A DNA stretch of 64,000 nt from Clostridia bacterium (lineage in GTDB: Bacteria; Bacillota; Clostridia; Christensenellales; Aristaeellaceae): assembly GCA_017395065.1 (NCBI GenBank), contig JAFPWH010000024.1, positions 1 through 64,000 of the forward strand. The letters run 5' to 3'. The position numbers and the translations under genes were made by a program. Positions 15,345 through 25,500 of this stretch are shown here, piece by piece. The notes under the pieces are model-generated. The model was not told the DNA's origin. It did not search any database and was given only the letters and a program-made list of their open reading frames with translations. Each line of letters opens with the position of its first letter. Within the stretch, counting starts at the first letter, position 1.

Positions 15345-16131
15345 GGCGCAGATGCCCTATGGAACGGGCCTTCTTTGGTGGCTTGGGCAGATGGGGCTTC
15401 TGATCAAACTCGGAAACACGCTGCTGTGCGTCGATTATTTCGCCTCCGAGACGCCGTCCAGGCGCACCAAAATACCGATACCGGTCGGCGAACTGGAGGG
15501 CGTAAACGTCATCCTCGGCTCGCACGATCATTCCGATCATATCGATCGACCAGCCTGGCGCGTATGGAACAAAACCTGCCGCGGGGCAAAGTTCGTCTTC
15601 CCGCGCATGCACTTTAGCTCGCTTACAAACGGTATTCTGGACGCGGACAAATGCATCGGCTTAAACGACGGGGAGAGCGTATGCATAGGGGACGTGCGCG
15701 TGCACGCCGTTGCGGCTGCACACGAATTCCTTGCAAAGGATGCTGAGACGGGTCTGTACCCCTGCCTGCAATACGTCATCGAGGGCAACGGTTTAAGGAT
15801 CTATCACGCAGGAGACACGCTGCGCTACGAGGGCATGCTGCCGTCCCTTCAGCGCCTCGGAAGCATCGACGCCGCGCTTTTGCCGATCAACGGCAGGGAC
15901 GCTGTGCGCTACGCAAGAAACTGTATCGGCAACATGACCTATCAGGAGGCCACGGACCTCGCGGGAGAACTGAGACCCGCCTTAGTGATACCCGGCCATT
16001 GGGATATGTTCAGGGACAACAGCGGCGATCCGGAGGCGTTCAAAGCCTATCTCGAGGTCAAATACCCGCTCGGCCCCAAATGTATTATACCCGAGTGCGC
16101 AAAGCCCATCCGCTTAAGCGCCCGGATATAA
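15316..16131 (+). CDS. metallo-beta-lactamase-fold hydrolase, UlaG-like
   Basis: This 271-residue metallo-hydrolase has GSHDHSDHID as the metal-binding motif. It also has the long insertions and the AAAHEF, HAGDTLRYEG and IPGHWDMF motifs characteristic of UlaG-type lactonases (L-ascorbate-6-phosphate lactonase group). The start is GTG at 15316, preceded by GAGGG and overlapping the MerR gene by 29 bases, so the two are co-transcribed. No ascorbate transport or catabolic genes are nearby, so the true substrate is open. Confidence 0.82.
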   Translation: MNALVKTALEAQMPYGTGLLWWLGQMGLLIKLGNTLLCVDYFASETPSRRTKIPIPVGELEGVNVILGSHDHSDHIDRPAWRVWNKTCRGAKFVFPRMHFSSLTNGILDADKCIGLNDGESVCIGDVRVHAVAAAHEFLAKDAETGLYPCLQYVIEGNGLRIYHAGDTLRYEGMLPSLQRLGSIDAALLPINGRDAVRYARNCIGNMTYQEATDLAGELRPALVIPGHWDMFRDNSGDPEAFKAYLEVKYPLGPKCIIPECAKPIRLSARI

Positions 16132-16167
16132 ATAGGAACATCACGCAAGAAAAAGGGGGAAAGTCAA

Positions 16168-16240
16168 ATGCAAACCGTCAACATCGTAAACGGGCCTCGA
16201 AGCGCGTCGCGCATCGTGCTCGGCTGCATGCGCATGAATA
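16168..16240 (+). pseudogene. aldo/keto reductase, 5' fragment only
   Basis: A good ribosome site (AAAGGGGGAAAG) precedes an ATG and 24 codons encoding MQTVNIVNG...SASRIVLGCMRMN. This is a recognisable aldo/keto reductase N-terminus (family pattern: SRIVLGCMR after a first strand). After that the frame continues only as antisense of the next gene to 16467 and loses all similarity. The rest of the roughly 300-residue enzyme is absent. It lies 36 bases after the UlaG-like gene, so it was probably the third gene of that operon before truncation. Confidence 0.65.
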
Positions 16241-16272
16241 TACAAAAGAACGGAGAACAGCGCCCGGGGGCT

Positions 16273-16902
16273 CTAAACCTGAAAAACGCAGCCCAGCGCG
16301 AGCAGATACAGCGCGGCGTAGTACAAAACCATGACCGCCGTTCCCGAATACCTGAAACTGATTTGGGCGTAGATCCTTGCGCCGAGCAGCGCGTCGGAAA
16401 ACACAAAAAGAAGTGCGCCGATCGAAAACAACGTTCCGCAGTTGAACGCGAAGGCCGCCATCAATGAGATGAGCAGTATGTAAGCAGCGGGAAGCAGCGC
16501 GGGCGAAGGGGACGCGCCTTTTCGCCCAAAGCGCAGAAACAGTACATACAGCACGACCGAAAGGGCGACAAACGCCCAGACAACCGGAACGAAGCCGCCG
16601 ATCGATACGAAAGCGCAGATAAAGCACAGGTGCGCCAGCATAAATAGTGAAGCGCCCGGAACGAAGCTGTATTCCAGCATCCAGTCCGCCGCCGTGCAGA
16701 TCAGAAGCCCTATGCAGAGCACCGCCCGCGCGCCCGTGAAACCGCTTCTCAGAAACATCCCGGCAAGCGCCAGCAAAAAACAGCTGAATCCCGGAACGCA
16801 CTTGATCAGCGCATGGACGGACTTTTTTTGCCCGCCGCGCAGGAAGAGGATACAGAATACCGCGCACAGGATCAGCGCCGCGCCGCTTATTACCCAGATC
16901 AT
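16273..16902 (-). CDS. YhhN/TMEM86-family membrane protein (lysoplasmalogenase-like)
   Basis: This 209-residue protein is nearly all membrane helix (about seven to eight segments). The family signature aspartates are in ICTAADWMLE and LFVFSDALLGAR. Characterised members hydrolyse the vinyl-ether bond of lysoplasmalogens; plasmalogens are common in anaerobic bacteria. Start ATG at 16900; stop at 16273, just beyond the aldo/keto reductase fragment on the opposite strand. Bacterial function is inferred from the family. Confidence 0.82.
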   Translation of the reverse strand: MIWVISGAALILCAVFCILFLRGGQKKSVHALIKCVPGFSCFLLALAGMFLRSGFTGARAVLCIGLLICTAADWMLEYSFVPGASLFMLAHLCFICAFVSIGGFVPVVWAFVALSVVLYVLFLRFGRKGASPSPALLPAAYILLISLMAAFAFNCGTLFSIGALLFVFSDALLGARIYAQISFRYSGTAVMVLYYAALYLLALGCVFQV

Positions 16903-16965
16903 TTTATTTCTCCAGGAATATACCCGTTGACTTTCTGAAAGCCGTTTTCTTTCAAAATCATGTTT

Positions 16966-18927
16966 CTACTGTTTCCGCCGGAAAAACAGAAGCTTCGAGC
17001 TACGCCTTTGGGGCAGAGTGATGGTCAGAGTGCCGTCGTTTCTTTCTAACTCCTCGCCGCTGTCCGCGTCTTCAAATACATAGACCGCGCCGTGCAGGAG
17101 CCCGCGCAGTGTGAATTCCGCCGTCGGGAAGGGGGAGAGAGGCCGCCTGAATGCCAGTACGACGCCCTCGTCCCGCACGGGGTCATGGTACTCGAGCGCC
17201 GTCCAGCAATCCCCAGCGGTCGAAAACTCCGTCAGCGGATAGAAGTCGCAGCACAGATATGACCTTGCGCGCAGATACTCCTCGCTCCGAAGGTGGAACC
17301 ATTCGAGCTTTTCGGGGTCGTCTCCGAAAGCGTCTCTTTCCGAAAAGGTGAAATTGGTCGTGAGCGCGGGCGCGAAGCAGCTGCGAAAACGGTAGGTGTC
17401 CGGCCAAACGCGACCGACGCCCGTGCCGGAATACGGAAGCCACAGGGGGAATGTGAGCGCGTGGCACTGCGCGGTCTCGGGCGCGAAGTCGGCGGGGCAC
17501 ATCGCGTCCGAGCGCCAAAGCGGCACGGAGCGGCGCAGCGTTTCGATGTCGATCCGCCTTCCGCCGCTGGAGCAGGAGTCGATCATCAGAGACGGATGAC
17601 GCCTCAGCAATTCGTCCCAAAGCTTATACAGCCCGCCGATATAGCGGATCTGCGTCATTCCGAGCCGCTCGGGCGCGTCGAAAGCGTCCCAGTAGGGCAG
17701 TGGAGAAATGTTGAAATCGATGCGCAAAAAGTCTATGCCGAGCGTACGGATGCGCTCGCTTAGCGTTTCGAGACAGTATTTCCACGCCTTCCCGTCGCCG
17801 AGGTTCAAAAGCAGGTCCTTCCTGCCTTCAAGCTTAAGAAAGTATTCCGGGTGTTCCCGGGCAATGGGTGTTTCGGCGCGCACGCGCTCCGGCTCGAACC
17901 ACAGCAAAAACCTTCGGCCGCCCGCGTGGACGCTTTTCGTCACCTCGATGAGCCCGTCCGGATGGTAATTCTCGTTGACCTGCCAGCAGCCCGTGTGCAC
18001 GGCCCAGTCGCCCTCGAATTCGTCCGGAGAGGGCTTCGTGCCGCTGCCGTACCAGCCCGCGTCCATCCATATGTATTCGCACGGGATATTGGAAGCGTTC
18101 AGCGCAGAAAGCCTGTCCAGCACGCCATTGGTGCTCATGCCGCCCCAGATGCCGGCGCAGTACGGCGCGTGCGCGTCCCTGCCGGGCTGCCCGATCAGCG
18201 AATACTCTTCGCGTACAAGGCGCCGCCATTTGTTTTGTCCGTCCAAAAAATCTCCGCCGTAGCTCATAATGACGACGGAGCTCAGCCGCACGCACTCGCC
18301 CGGCTGCAAACGGAAGCTCAGGCTCTCTATGCCGGTCTGAACGCGCAGCGCGTCGTTGCTTCGCCGGGCTTTCATGAACCACTGGCCGCTCCAGCCGATT
18401 GCGACGATGCAGCCCATGTCACCCTTGCGAAAGTTGAAAAACGGCGCCTTCGCCTCGCAGGAGCGGCCGCCCGAAGCAGTGATCAGCCTTTCGTCGCCCG
18501 GAAACAGCAAACCCGCAAGCCGGTCGCCCTGCACGCGGTACGGCTCGTCGTAAAACTCCCTCTCCGCCCAGGTGGAGCCGGAGGGGGAGACCATCACGAC
18601 CGCGTCTTCCTCGCGGGGCATATACGCCGTCGCCCTTCGGTTTTCGTCGTGCCGAAAGGGGAGGAAAATGTCGCAGTCGCAAACGCCGCTTATAAGTTCA
18701 CTGAGATGATCGGAGCGGTTCGTGAGATAATTTACCCATTCGACGGCCCCGAATTCGTCGATCAGGCGGCAGCGGGAGCACACCTCAAGCCCGCCCTCGA
18801 AGCGCCTTGTAAGCTCAAAGCCGTCTTCCGTGTCGCTGCGGAGCGTTTCGTAGGTCAGCGAGTCGAAGCTCTTGCCGCCAAGCGAAAAGCTCATTTCGCC
18901 CGCGTGCTCCTTCAGAAATGCGTACAT
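16966..18927 (-). CDS. alpha-galactosidase, GH36 family
   Basis: This 653-residue GH36 enzyme has a beta-sandwich N-terminal domain (1-about 250), a TIM barrel with WMDAGWYG, GGRRFLLWFEPERV and nucleophile D404 in LRIDFN, general acid D460 in SCSSGGRRID, and a C-terminal beta domain. It has no signal peptide, so it should hydrolyse imported raffinose-type or galactomannan oligosaccharides in the cytoplasm. The ATG at 18925-18927 follows GGAGGTGAGAGC; the frame stays open 52 codons further upstream without a start signal. The gene is alone except for a GNAT gene upstream. Confidence 0.93.
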   Translation of the reverse strand: MYAFLKEHAGEMSFSLGGKSFDSLTYETLRSDTEDGFELTRRFEGGLEVCSRCRLIDEFGAVEWVNYLTNRSDHLSELISGVCDCDIFLPFRHDENRRATAYMPREEDAVVMVSPSGSTWAEREFYDEPYRVQGDRLAGLLFPGDERLITASGGRSCEAKAPFFNFRKGDMGCIVAIGWSGQWFMKARRSNDALRVQTGIESLSFRLQPGECVRLSSVVIMSYGGDFLDGQNKWRRLVREEYSLIGQPGRDAHAPYCAGIWGGMSTNGVLDRLSALNASNIPCEYIWMDAGWYGSGTKPSPDEFEGDWAVHTGCWQVNENYHPDGLIEVTKSVHAGGRRFLLWFEPERVRAETPIAREHPEYFLKLEGRKDLLLNLGDGKAWKYCLETLSERIRTLGIDFLRIDFNISPLPYWDAFDAPERLGMTQIRYIGGLYKLWDELLRRHPSLMIDSCSSGGRRIDIETLRRSVPLWRSDAMCPADFAPETAQCHALTFPLWLPYSGTGVGRVWPDTYRFRSCFAPALTTNFTFSERDAFGDDPEKLEWFHLRSEEYLRARSYLCCDFYPLTEFSTAGDCWTALEYHDPVRDEGVVLAFRRPLSPFPTAEFTLRGLLHGAVYVFEDADSGEELERNDGTLTITLPQRRSSKLLFFRRKQ

Positions 18928-18986
18928 GCTCTCACCTCCGCCGAATCGGTGCCTGATTGGGTCTTTGTCTTGAAAGCTTGATCCGC

Positions 18987-19538
18987 TCATGGGAGCAGCT
19001 TCGTCATGATGACCTCGTCGTGATAGCTGCCGTCGTCGAATTTGAGCGCGCGCAGCCGCCGGCCGCTTGCCTGAAACCCGCACTTGAGGTAGAGCGCCTG
19101 CGCGGACGCGTTGTCCGCCGCGACCTCCAGATCGATCTGTTCATACCCGATCCGCGCGGCTAAAGACGACAGATAGCTGATCATCGCCGTGCCTATGCCG
19201 AGCTGCCAGTACTCCCTGTACAGTGCGATGGCCAGCTGGCAGCGGTGGCGGATCTTGCGCTTGAAGCCAAGGCCGCTGATGCTCGCGTTGCCCGCCACCT
19301 TTCCGTCCACAATCGCCGCCATCATGACGGTATACGGGTCCTCCAGCAGTCTTCCAAGGATCTCCCTTTCGCTCTCGGGCGTATAGTTGACCTCGTCCGG
19401 ATAGCGCAGCAGGAATTCCGTCTCCCGCGCCGTTTCGCGCATGTAGCGGATCATTTCGTCCGCGTCGTCCGGATGAGTGGGTCTAAGGATGCACTTGCGC
19501 CCGTCCCTGAGCGTAAATTCTCTTGCTTCGAACTGCAT
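18987..19538 (-). CDS. GNAT-family N-acetyltransferase
   Basis: This 183-residue acetyl-CoA-dependent acetyltransferase has the RPTHPDDADEMIRYM start, VDGKVAGNASISGL, the acetyl-CoA loop region YREYWQLGIGTAMISYL (motif A, with Q-x-x-G-x-G/A shape), and the C-terminal ASAQALYLKCGFQASGRRLRALK. Overall it is like RimJ/RimL/SpeG-type members; the substrate is unknown. ATG follows GGGAGGAAAAGA. It is tightly spaced after the giant LRR gene's stop region and before the GH36 gene on the same strand. Confidence 0.85.
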   Translation of the reverse strand: MQFEAREFTLRDGRKCILRPTHPDDADEMIRYMRETARETEFLLRYPDEVNYTPESEREILGRLLEDPYTVMMAAIVDGKVAGNASISGLGFKRKIRHRCQLAIALYREYWQLGIGTAMISYLSSLAARIGYEQIDLEVAADNASAQALYLKCGFQASGRRLRALKFDDGSYHDEVIMTKLLP

Positions 19539-19553
19539 TCTTTTCCTCCCGTG

Positions 19554-22500
19554 TCAGCCTTCGCTGTCCTCTGTGATGACGTAGAAACCGTTTTGTACCG
19601 CCCAGCTGTAGGCGTAGCTTCCCTCCGGCGCGATGATGACGACGTCACTGCCGTCGAAAGCGTCGTCTGCGATCTGATTTACCGATGCGCCGATGCGCAC
19701 GGCGTCTGCGCTCACAAGACCGGCAAACGCCCTGCCCGATATGACTGTCGTGGATGCAGGCAACGTCAGCACACGCAATTCGTCCATTCCAAGCAGTTCG
19801 ACTTGATAGCCTTGTTCACGCGCCCAATCGAAAGCGGTGGAATGCAGATAACAGTGCACGGTGGGCTCCGACGGGAAGGCGGTATCGTAAAACTCCGTTT
19901 CGGTCGCGTAGATGTAGATATCCTCCAGACTGTCACAACCCGTGAACGCATCGCTCGATATGTGCTCCAATCCCTCCGGCAGCACGATCTCCGTAAGACT
20001 TGTGCAGTTCCGGAATGCGGAATCGTTGAGATTGACACCCTTGGGCACACGGATGCTCGTAAGGCTCGAACAATCGGCGAACACAAAGTACCAGTCGTAA
20101 GGAGTCCACCAACCCATTCGGTAATACGTGTCATAAAAGGTCAGCTCTTCGGGAAGCGTGATCTCTTCAAGTGCCGTACATCCTTTGAAAGCACCGTCAA
20201 GGATCGTGGTGACAGAATCCGGAATTACGAGGGAAGTCAGTGAGCTGCAGTTCTCGAATGCGCCCTCATGGATCGTTACCACGCTGTCGGGGATCGTGAT
20301 CCTGTTCAGGCTCGTACAATCCTTAAAAGCTGCCACACCGATCATTTTCAAGCCGTTCGGAAGTATGACCTCCTGCAATTGCTCTGCGTTTTGGAAAGCA
20401 GATGCTCTTTCGTCCCCGTTGTACCCTCCTTCAATCGCCGTCACATAATCCGGCAGGGTGAAAGTGGTCATGCCGCTTACGTCTACTTCTTCAAGATAAA
20501 CCGGCATCAGTTCGCCGTTTCCAAATGGATCATCCTGCCTTAATTTGCAATTGCCGCCCGGAGCATAGAACCACCGCAGGAGCGAAGCAGCCGCGCTGCC
20601 GGGATTTGCATAAACCCGATATCCATCGGAAAAATCATAATAATTCGTACCTCCTATTCCCGTCAGGCTGTCAGGAATATAGATCTCTTCAACGTGATGA
20701 AGATTGGTAAAGACGTCATCTTCGATGTGTTCCACGCCTTCACAGAAACGAATGACCTTTAGCTCCTCAGAACCTCCGAATACCCAGCTGTGAATGGTCT
20801 TGACGCTGCCGGGAATCTCGATTTCCTCCAAATACCTGGCATACCCGAAGGCTCCATCGCGTATTTCCGTGATGTTGTCTGTCAATACGATATTGTTTAG
20901 ACTTGTATAGGAAAATGCATGTTGACCGATCACCGTCACATTGTCCGGTACGGTGTATGACCCTGTGCGTCCGGACGGGAACCCGATGATCGTCGTATGC
21001 TGCTTGTCAAACAGTATTCCGTCGACCGACGAAAAGTTCGGATTGTCGTCGTAAACATAGATGTTCCGGAGGTTTATGAAGCTGTTCCAGCCCCACATGC
21101 TTAATTCAACCGTGTTAGAAATCGTAAGCTCGTCAAGCTTGCTGTCCTCAAAAGCCCAGTCGATGCTCGTCACGTCGTCAGGAACCGTATATGCGCCGGT
21201 GCGGCCCATGGGGAATTTCAGCATTTTGGTCCCTGTTATGTCGAACAGTATTCCGTCCGACGAAACGAAGCTCTGGTGTCCCTGGGGAACATAGATGTTG
21301 AGCAGGTTGTCCATTCCGGAGAAATTCATATTCCCAATATCCGTGATGCCCAGCGGAATCGTTATCTCCGTCAGACTGTCACAGCTGTCGAATGCAGCCC
21401 ACCCGATCCACGTTATGCTGTCTGCCAGAGAAACGTGGTTTATCTGTGTGCAGCCGTAAAACAGACCGGATTCAAGCCCGGTCACGCCCGGCTTTACGGT
21501 GACGCTCGTGATGCTCTCCCTGTACTCATACCACGGGGCATACGATTCCGCATAATACTCGTAATAATCCGTTTCTCCCGTGCCCGATATCACCAGCTCG
21601 CCGTCCTCGTACAGCACGTAAGTGACGTTCGCCCCGCAGCTGCCCTCGGCAAGCTTTTCACGCAGGTCGACGAAGGGGATGGAATTGCTCTGTGCATAAG
21701 TCTCGGCAGCGGTTCCGGGATAACTGTAAATAGTCAGCTTGCTGCAATTATAGAATGTGCTTCCGCCGATTTCGGTCACGCTGCGTGGAATCGATATGCT
21801 CGTCAGCTCTCCGCAGCTATAGAAAGCAACGGAGCCTATGCTCGTTACGCCTTCCGGTATGACGACATCGGTTATTTTTTTGCAGTCAGCGAAAGCCTTG
21901 CTCCCTATACTCGTTACGCCTTCCGGAACGACGATGCTGCCCTGAACGCCTTCGGGGCACAGGATCAGCGTTGCCGCGTCTTTGCTATAAAGAATCCCGC
22001 CAACCGACGAATAAGAAGGATTACCGCTTCCTGCGTTTATATTCGCCAGGCTGACGCAACCTCTGAAAGCGTCGCTATTGATGCTCGTCACGCTGTCCGG
22101 GATCGTGAGCGCGGAAAGACTGCCGCAAGAGGCGAATATGCCTTTATCTATCTTGGTAATATTGTTCGGCAATGTCACGCTGGTCAGTTGTTCGCAGCGT
22201 ATAAAAGCGTATTGTTCGATATTTCTTACGCCATTCTCTATCACAACGCTGACCAGGCTGCTGCAATTGGAAAATGCGTAATCGTAGATCGTTTGAACGC
22301 TCCCGGGTATCGTTATACTGCTCAAACTTGTGCAGTTGTAAAATGCATAACTATCAATGATCGTAATGCTGTCCGGCAGGTTGACCCCGTTCAGTGAACT
22401 GCAGCCTTGGAAAGCATAGGAGCCGATCTCGGTCACGCTATCCGGAATTGTTATATCGGTGAGATTAGCACATCCGATAAAGGAATAACGGTCGATCTTG

Positions 22501-25500
22501 GTCACGCCTTCTATGATCTCAGCCGGGGTGATGCTGTCCTGATACGCGCACCACGGCGCTCCCGAAAGCCCGTAACTGCTCATCGCTCCGGAGCCGGACA
22601 GAATCAGACTGCCATCGTTATACAGCACCCATTCGATGTTCCCGCTCGTGCCTTCGGCGATGATCGCGGGTTGTGAAGTCACGCTGCATTCTGCGCTTAC
22701 GCCGTTTGCCGCCGTGGCGTATATCGTTACAGTGCCGTGAGAAATGCCAGTCACCACGCCGTTCTGATCCACCGTCGCGACGCTTTCGTCGCTCGAAGTG
22801 AACGTCACCAGCTTGTTTACGCAGCTTTGCGTGCGCATGGTCACGTTGGCAGTGAGGGCGACCGTTTCGCCTACGCTCATTATGATATCCGGCTCGGCAA
22901 ATTCTATCGCCGTCACGGGGAAGCATATGTGAAGTGTACAAAATTGCACCGAACCACCATTAATGCCCACACCCACAACAGTGTCACCTGGCTTTTTTGT
23001 GGTAACAAGGCCATTTTCGTCTACGGTTGCAAGTGTAGTATTATCCACGTACCATAACAGATCACATTCTGATCCTTCAGGAACTATATTCGTTATCTCA
23101 AGTTGAACTGTATCTTTGGCAATAACCCATACCTCATATTTGGTCAGCTCAAAGGATTCAGCTTTTGTATAAACCCTGACTTCCGCACTCGCAGAGGCAT
23201 CTCCGAGCGAAGCGCTTATAACGGCATATCCGAGGCCTAGACCATTTATTGTGCCGTTATCTACTATCGCAATATCGGGATCAGAGCTTGACCATATGAC
23301 GGTTTCGCCAGTGTCCGGAAATAGACTCGCCGTTAGGACAGTGCTTTCGCCCTGTGCAACGCGAATCCGTTCTGGAAGTGTGATCGTGCGTATGGAATTG
23401 AAATCGATGTCGTCAAGATAGATGCATTCATATTCGTTTTCCGCAGCCCAGAAATCCGGCTCTGAATACTCATAACAATAAATTAGAGGGCTGACGGAGC
23501 AAACTCTGCTTCCGATTTGCGTATCGTTACCCAGAAAACAAATCTTTTCAAGATTGTCGCAGCCGTCAAAGGCTCGATCACCTATAATGCTCACATTGGC
23601 GGGTATGGTTATGGATCTCAGATTTACAACATTCTCAAACGCGCCGTCTGCAATGTTAGTTATGCTGGAAGGAATTGTAACGGAAACTGCATCTTTATCC
23701 ACATCACAAAGAATGGAGCCGTAAACAATCCCCGAATTCTGGTTTATCATATAGCGCATACTGTAGTTTTTCCCGGGAGTTCTGAATGAATATCCAGCAA
23801 TACTCAGCACCTTTGCCAGATAGTTTTCATCACTGTCCACATAAAACTTTGGATGGCAATTCACAAATGAGTTTTCGCTAATACTGATTTCTTCTACATT
23901 ATATCCCGCATTCAGATCCATATGGACATATTCAAGATTCAGACAATTGACAAATGCATAGGGTTCAATGATTTTGGAACCAGACATGAGTATACTTACC
24001 AGTGAATTCAATCCGGAGAATTCGCCTTCATGTATTGTGGTGATTTCTTCAGGTATCCAAACAAAACTGGCATTTTGATCAACGGATACTATTCGCAAAT
24101 CTCCTTCGTTACCGGATTCATCATAGTAAAACCGCAGAGAAAGTGGCGACTCTCTAAATGGGCGAAAGCTCCATCCATGTCTCGATAATTCCTTTGCAAG
24201 CGTTGTCTCAGAAGAAGTGTAGTATACTGCAGAGCATCCATAAAAACAAGTATCTGTGTATGTGCCGTCTTCACCAATACGAATATTGTTAGACGGAAAG
24301 TCGATGCCTTGAAGTCTTGAACATCCTGTAAAAGCATACTTGTTCATTTGTGTTACGTTGCCCAGTATACTGACATTGCCCGACTTTCCCTGCGGACAGC
24401 GAACTAGATAACTGAAATCCCAGCTGTAGAGGATGCCATCATCAACGGAATAAGACGATGAGCCACCGTCAAAAGCAGTCAAATTCATGCTCGTCACAGA
24501 GAAAGCAGAATCGTCTATTTTGCTGACTGTTACAGGCAGTGTGAATACACTGTCTGCCTTTGCACCGGGATAACATATTAGCTGCGTCAACGTTTTGTTA
24601 TATAGAACACCGTCTGAAGAAGTGAAGTATTCGTTTTCGGCTGAGACAGTTATCTCACTGAGACTCCTGCAACCTACAAAAGCTCCCTCTTCTATAGTTG
24701 ATACATTTTTCGGAATATGAATAGAAATCAAACTGTCACAGGAACAAAAAGCAGTCGAGCCAATATACAAAAGGCTTTCGGGCAAGTCGATACTTTCAAG
24801 GGCAGTACATTCTATGAATGCAGATGTACCGATATATCTTACACTGTCGGGAATGAATACGCTGACCAGACTCTTACAGTCTTGGAAAGTACTATTATCA
24901 ATCTTTTCGACATCTTCGGGAATGATAATACTTTGTAAACTTCGGCAATCGGCAAATGCGCATTTGCCTATACTCGTAACGCTGTTCGGAATGGTAATGT
25001 TTGAGATGCTGTGACATCCCCAAAATGCACCATAGCCGATATCGGCTACACTATCTGGAATGATGACACTGCTTAGACTGACACAGTGATCAAAAGTGAA
25101 TTCGTTAATAGCCGTTACGCAAGAGGGTATTTCTATTTGTGACAAGCTGATGCAATCTTCAAAAGCGTAGTCGCCGATAGAAGATACACTGTTCGGTAGT
25201 ATTATGTCAATAAGACTACTACAGTCACTAAATGCGGAAAATCCAATGCTTGTTACGTTTGACGGAATCGAAATGCTTGTGAGTCTGCTGCAACCAGAAA
25301 ATGCACCATTATTTATGGTTTCTACGCATTCAGGTAAAGAGATTGTGTCTTTTCCACCAGGACATCTTATGAGTTCGGTCATGGTTTTATTGTACAAAAC
25401 ACCGTCATAGCTGGAGTAGTTCGGATTATCCTCAGCTACATTGATGGCAGTTAGGTTATTACAGGAAGAAAATGCTCCACTGCTAATCGTGAGAACATTG

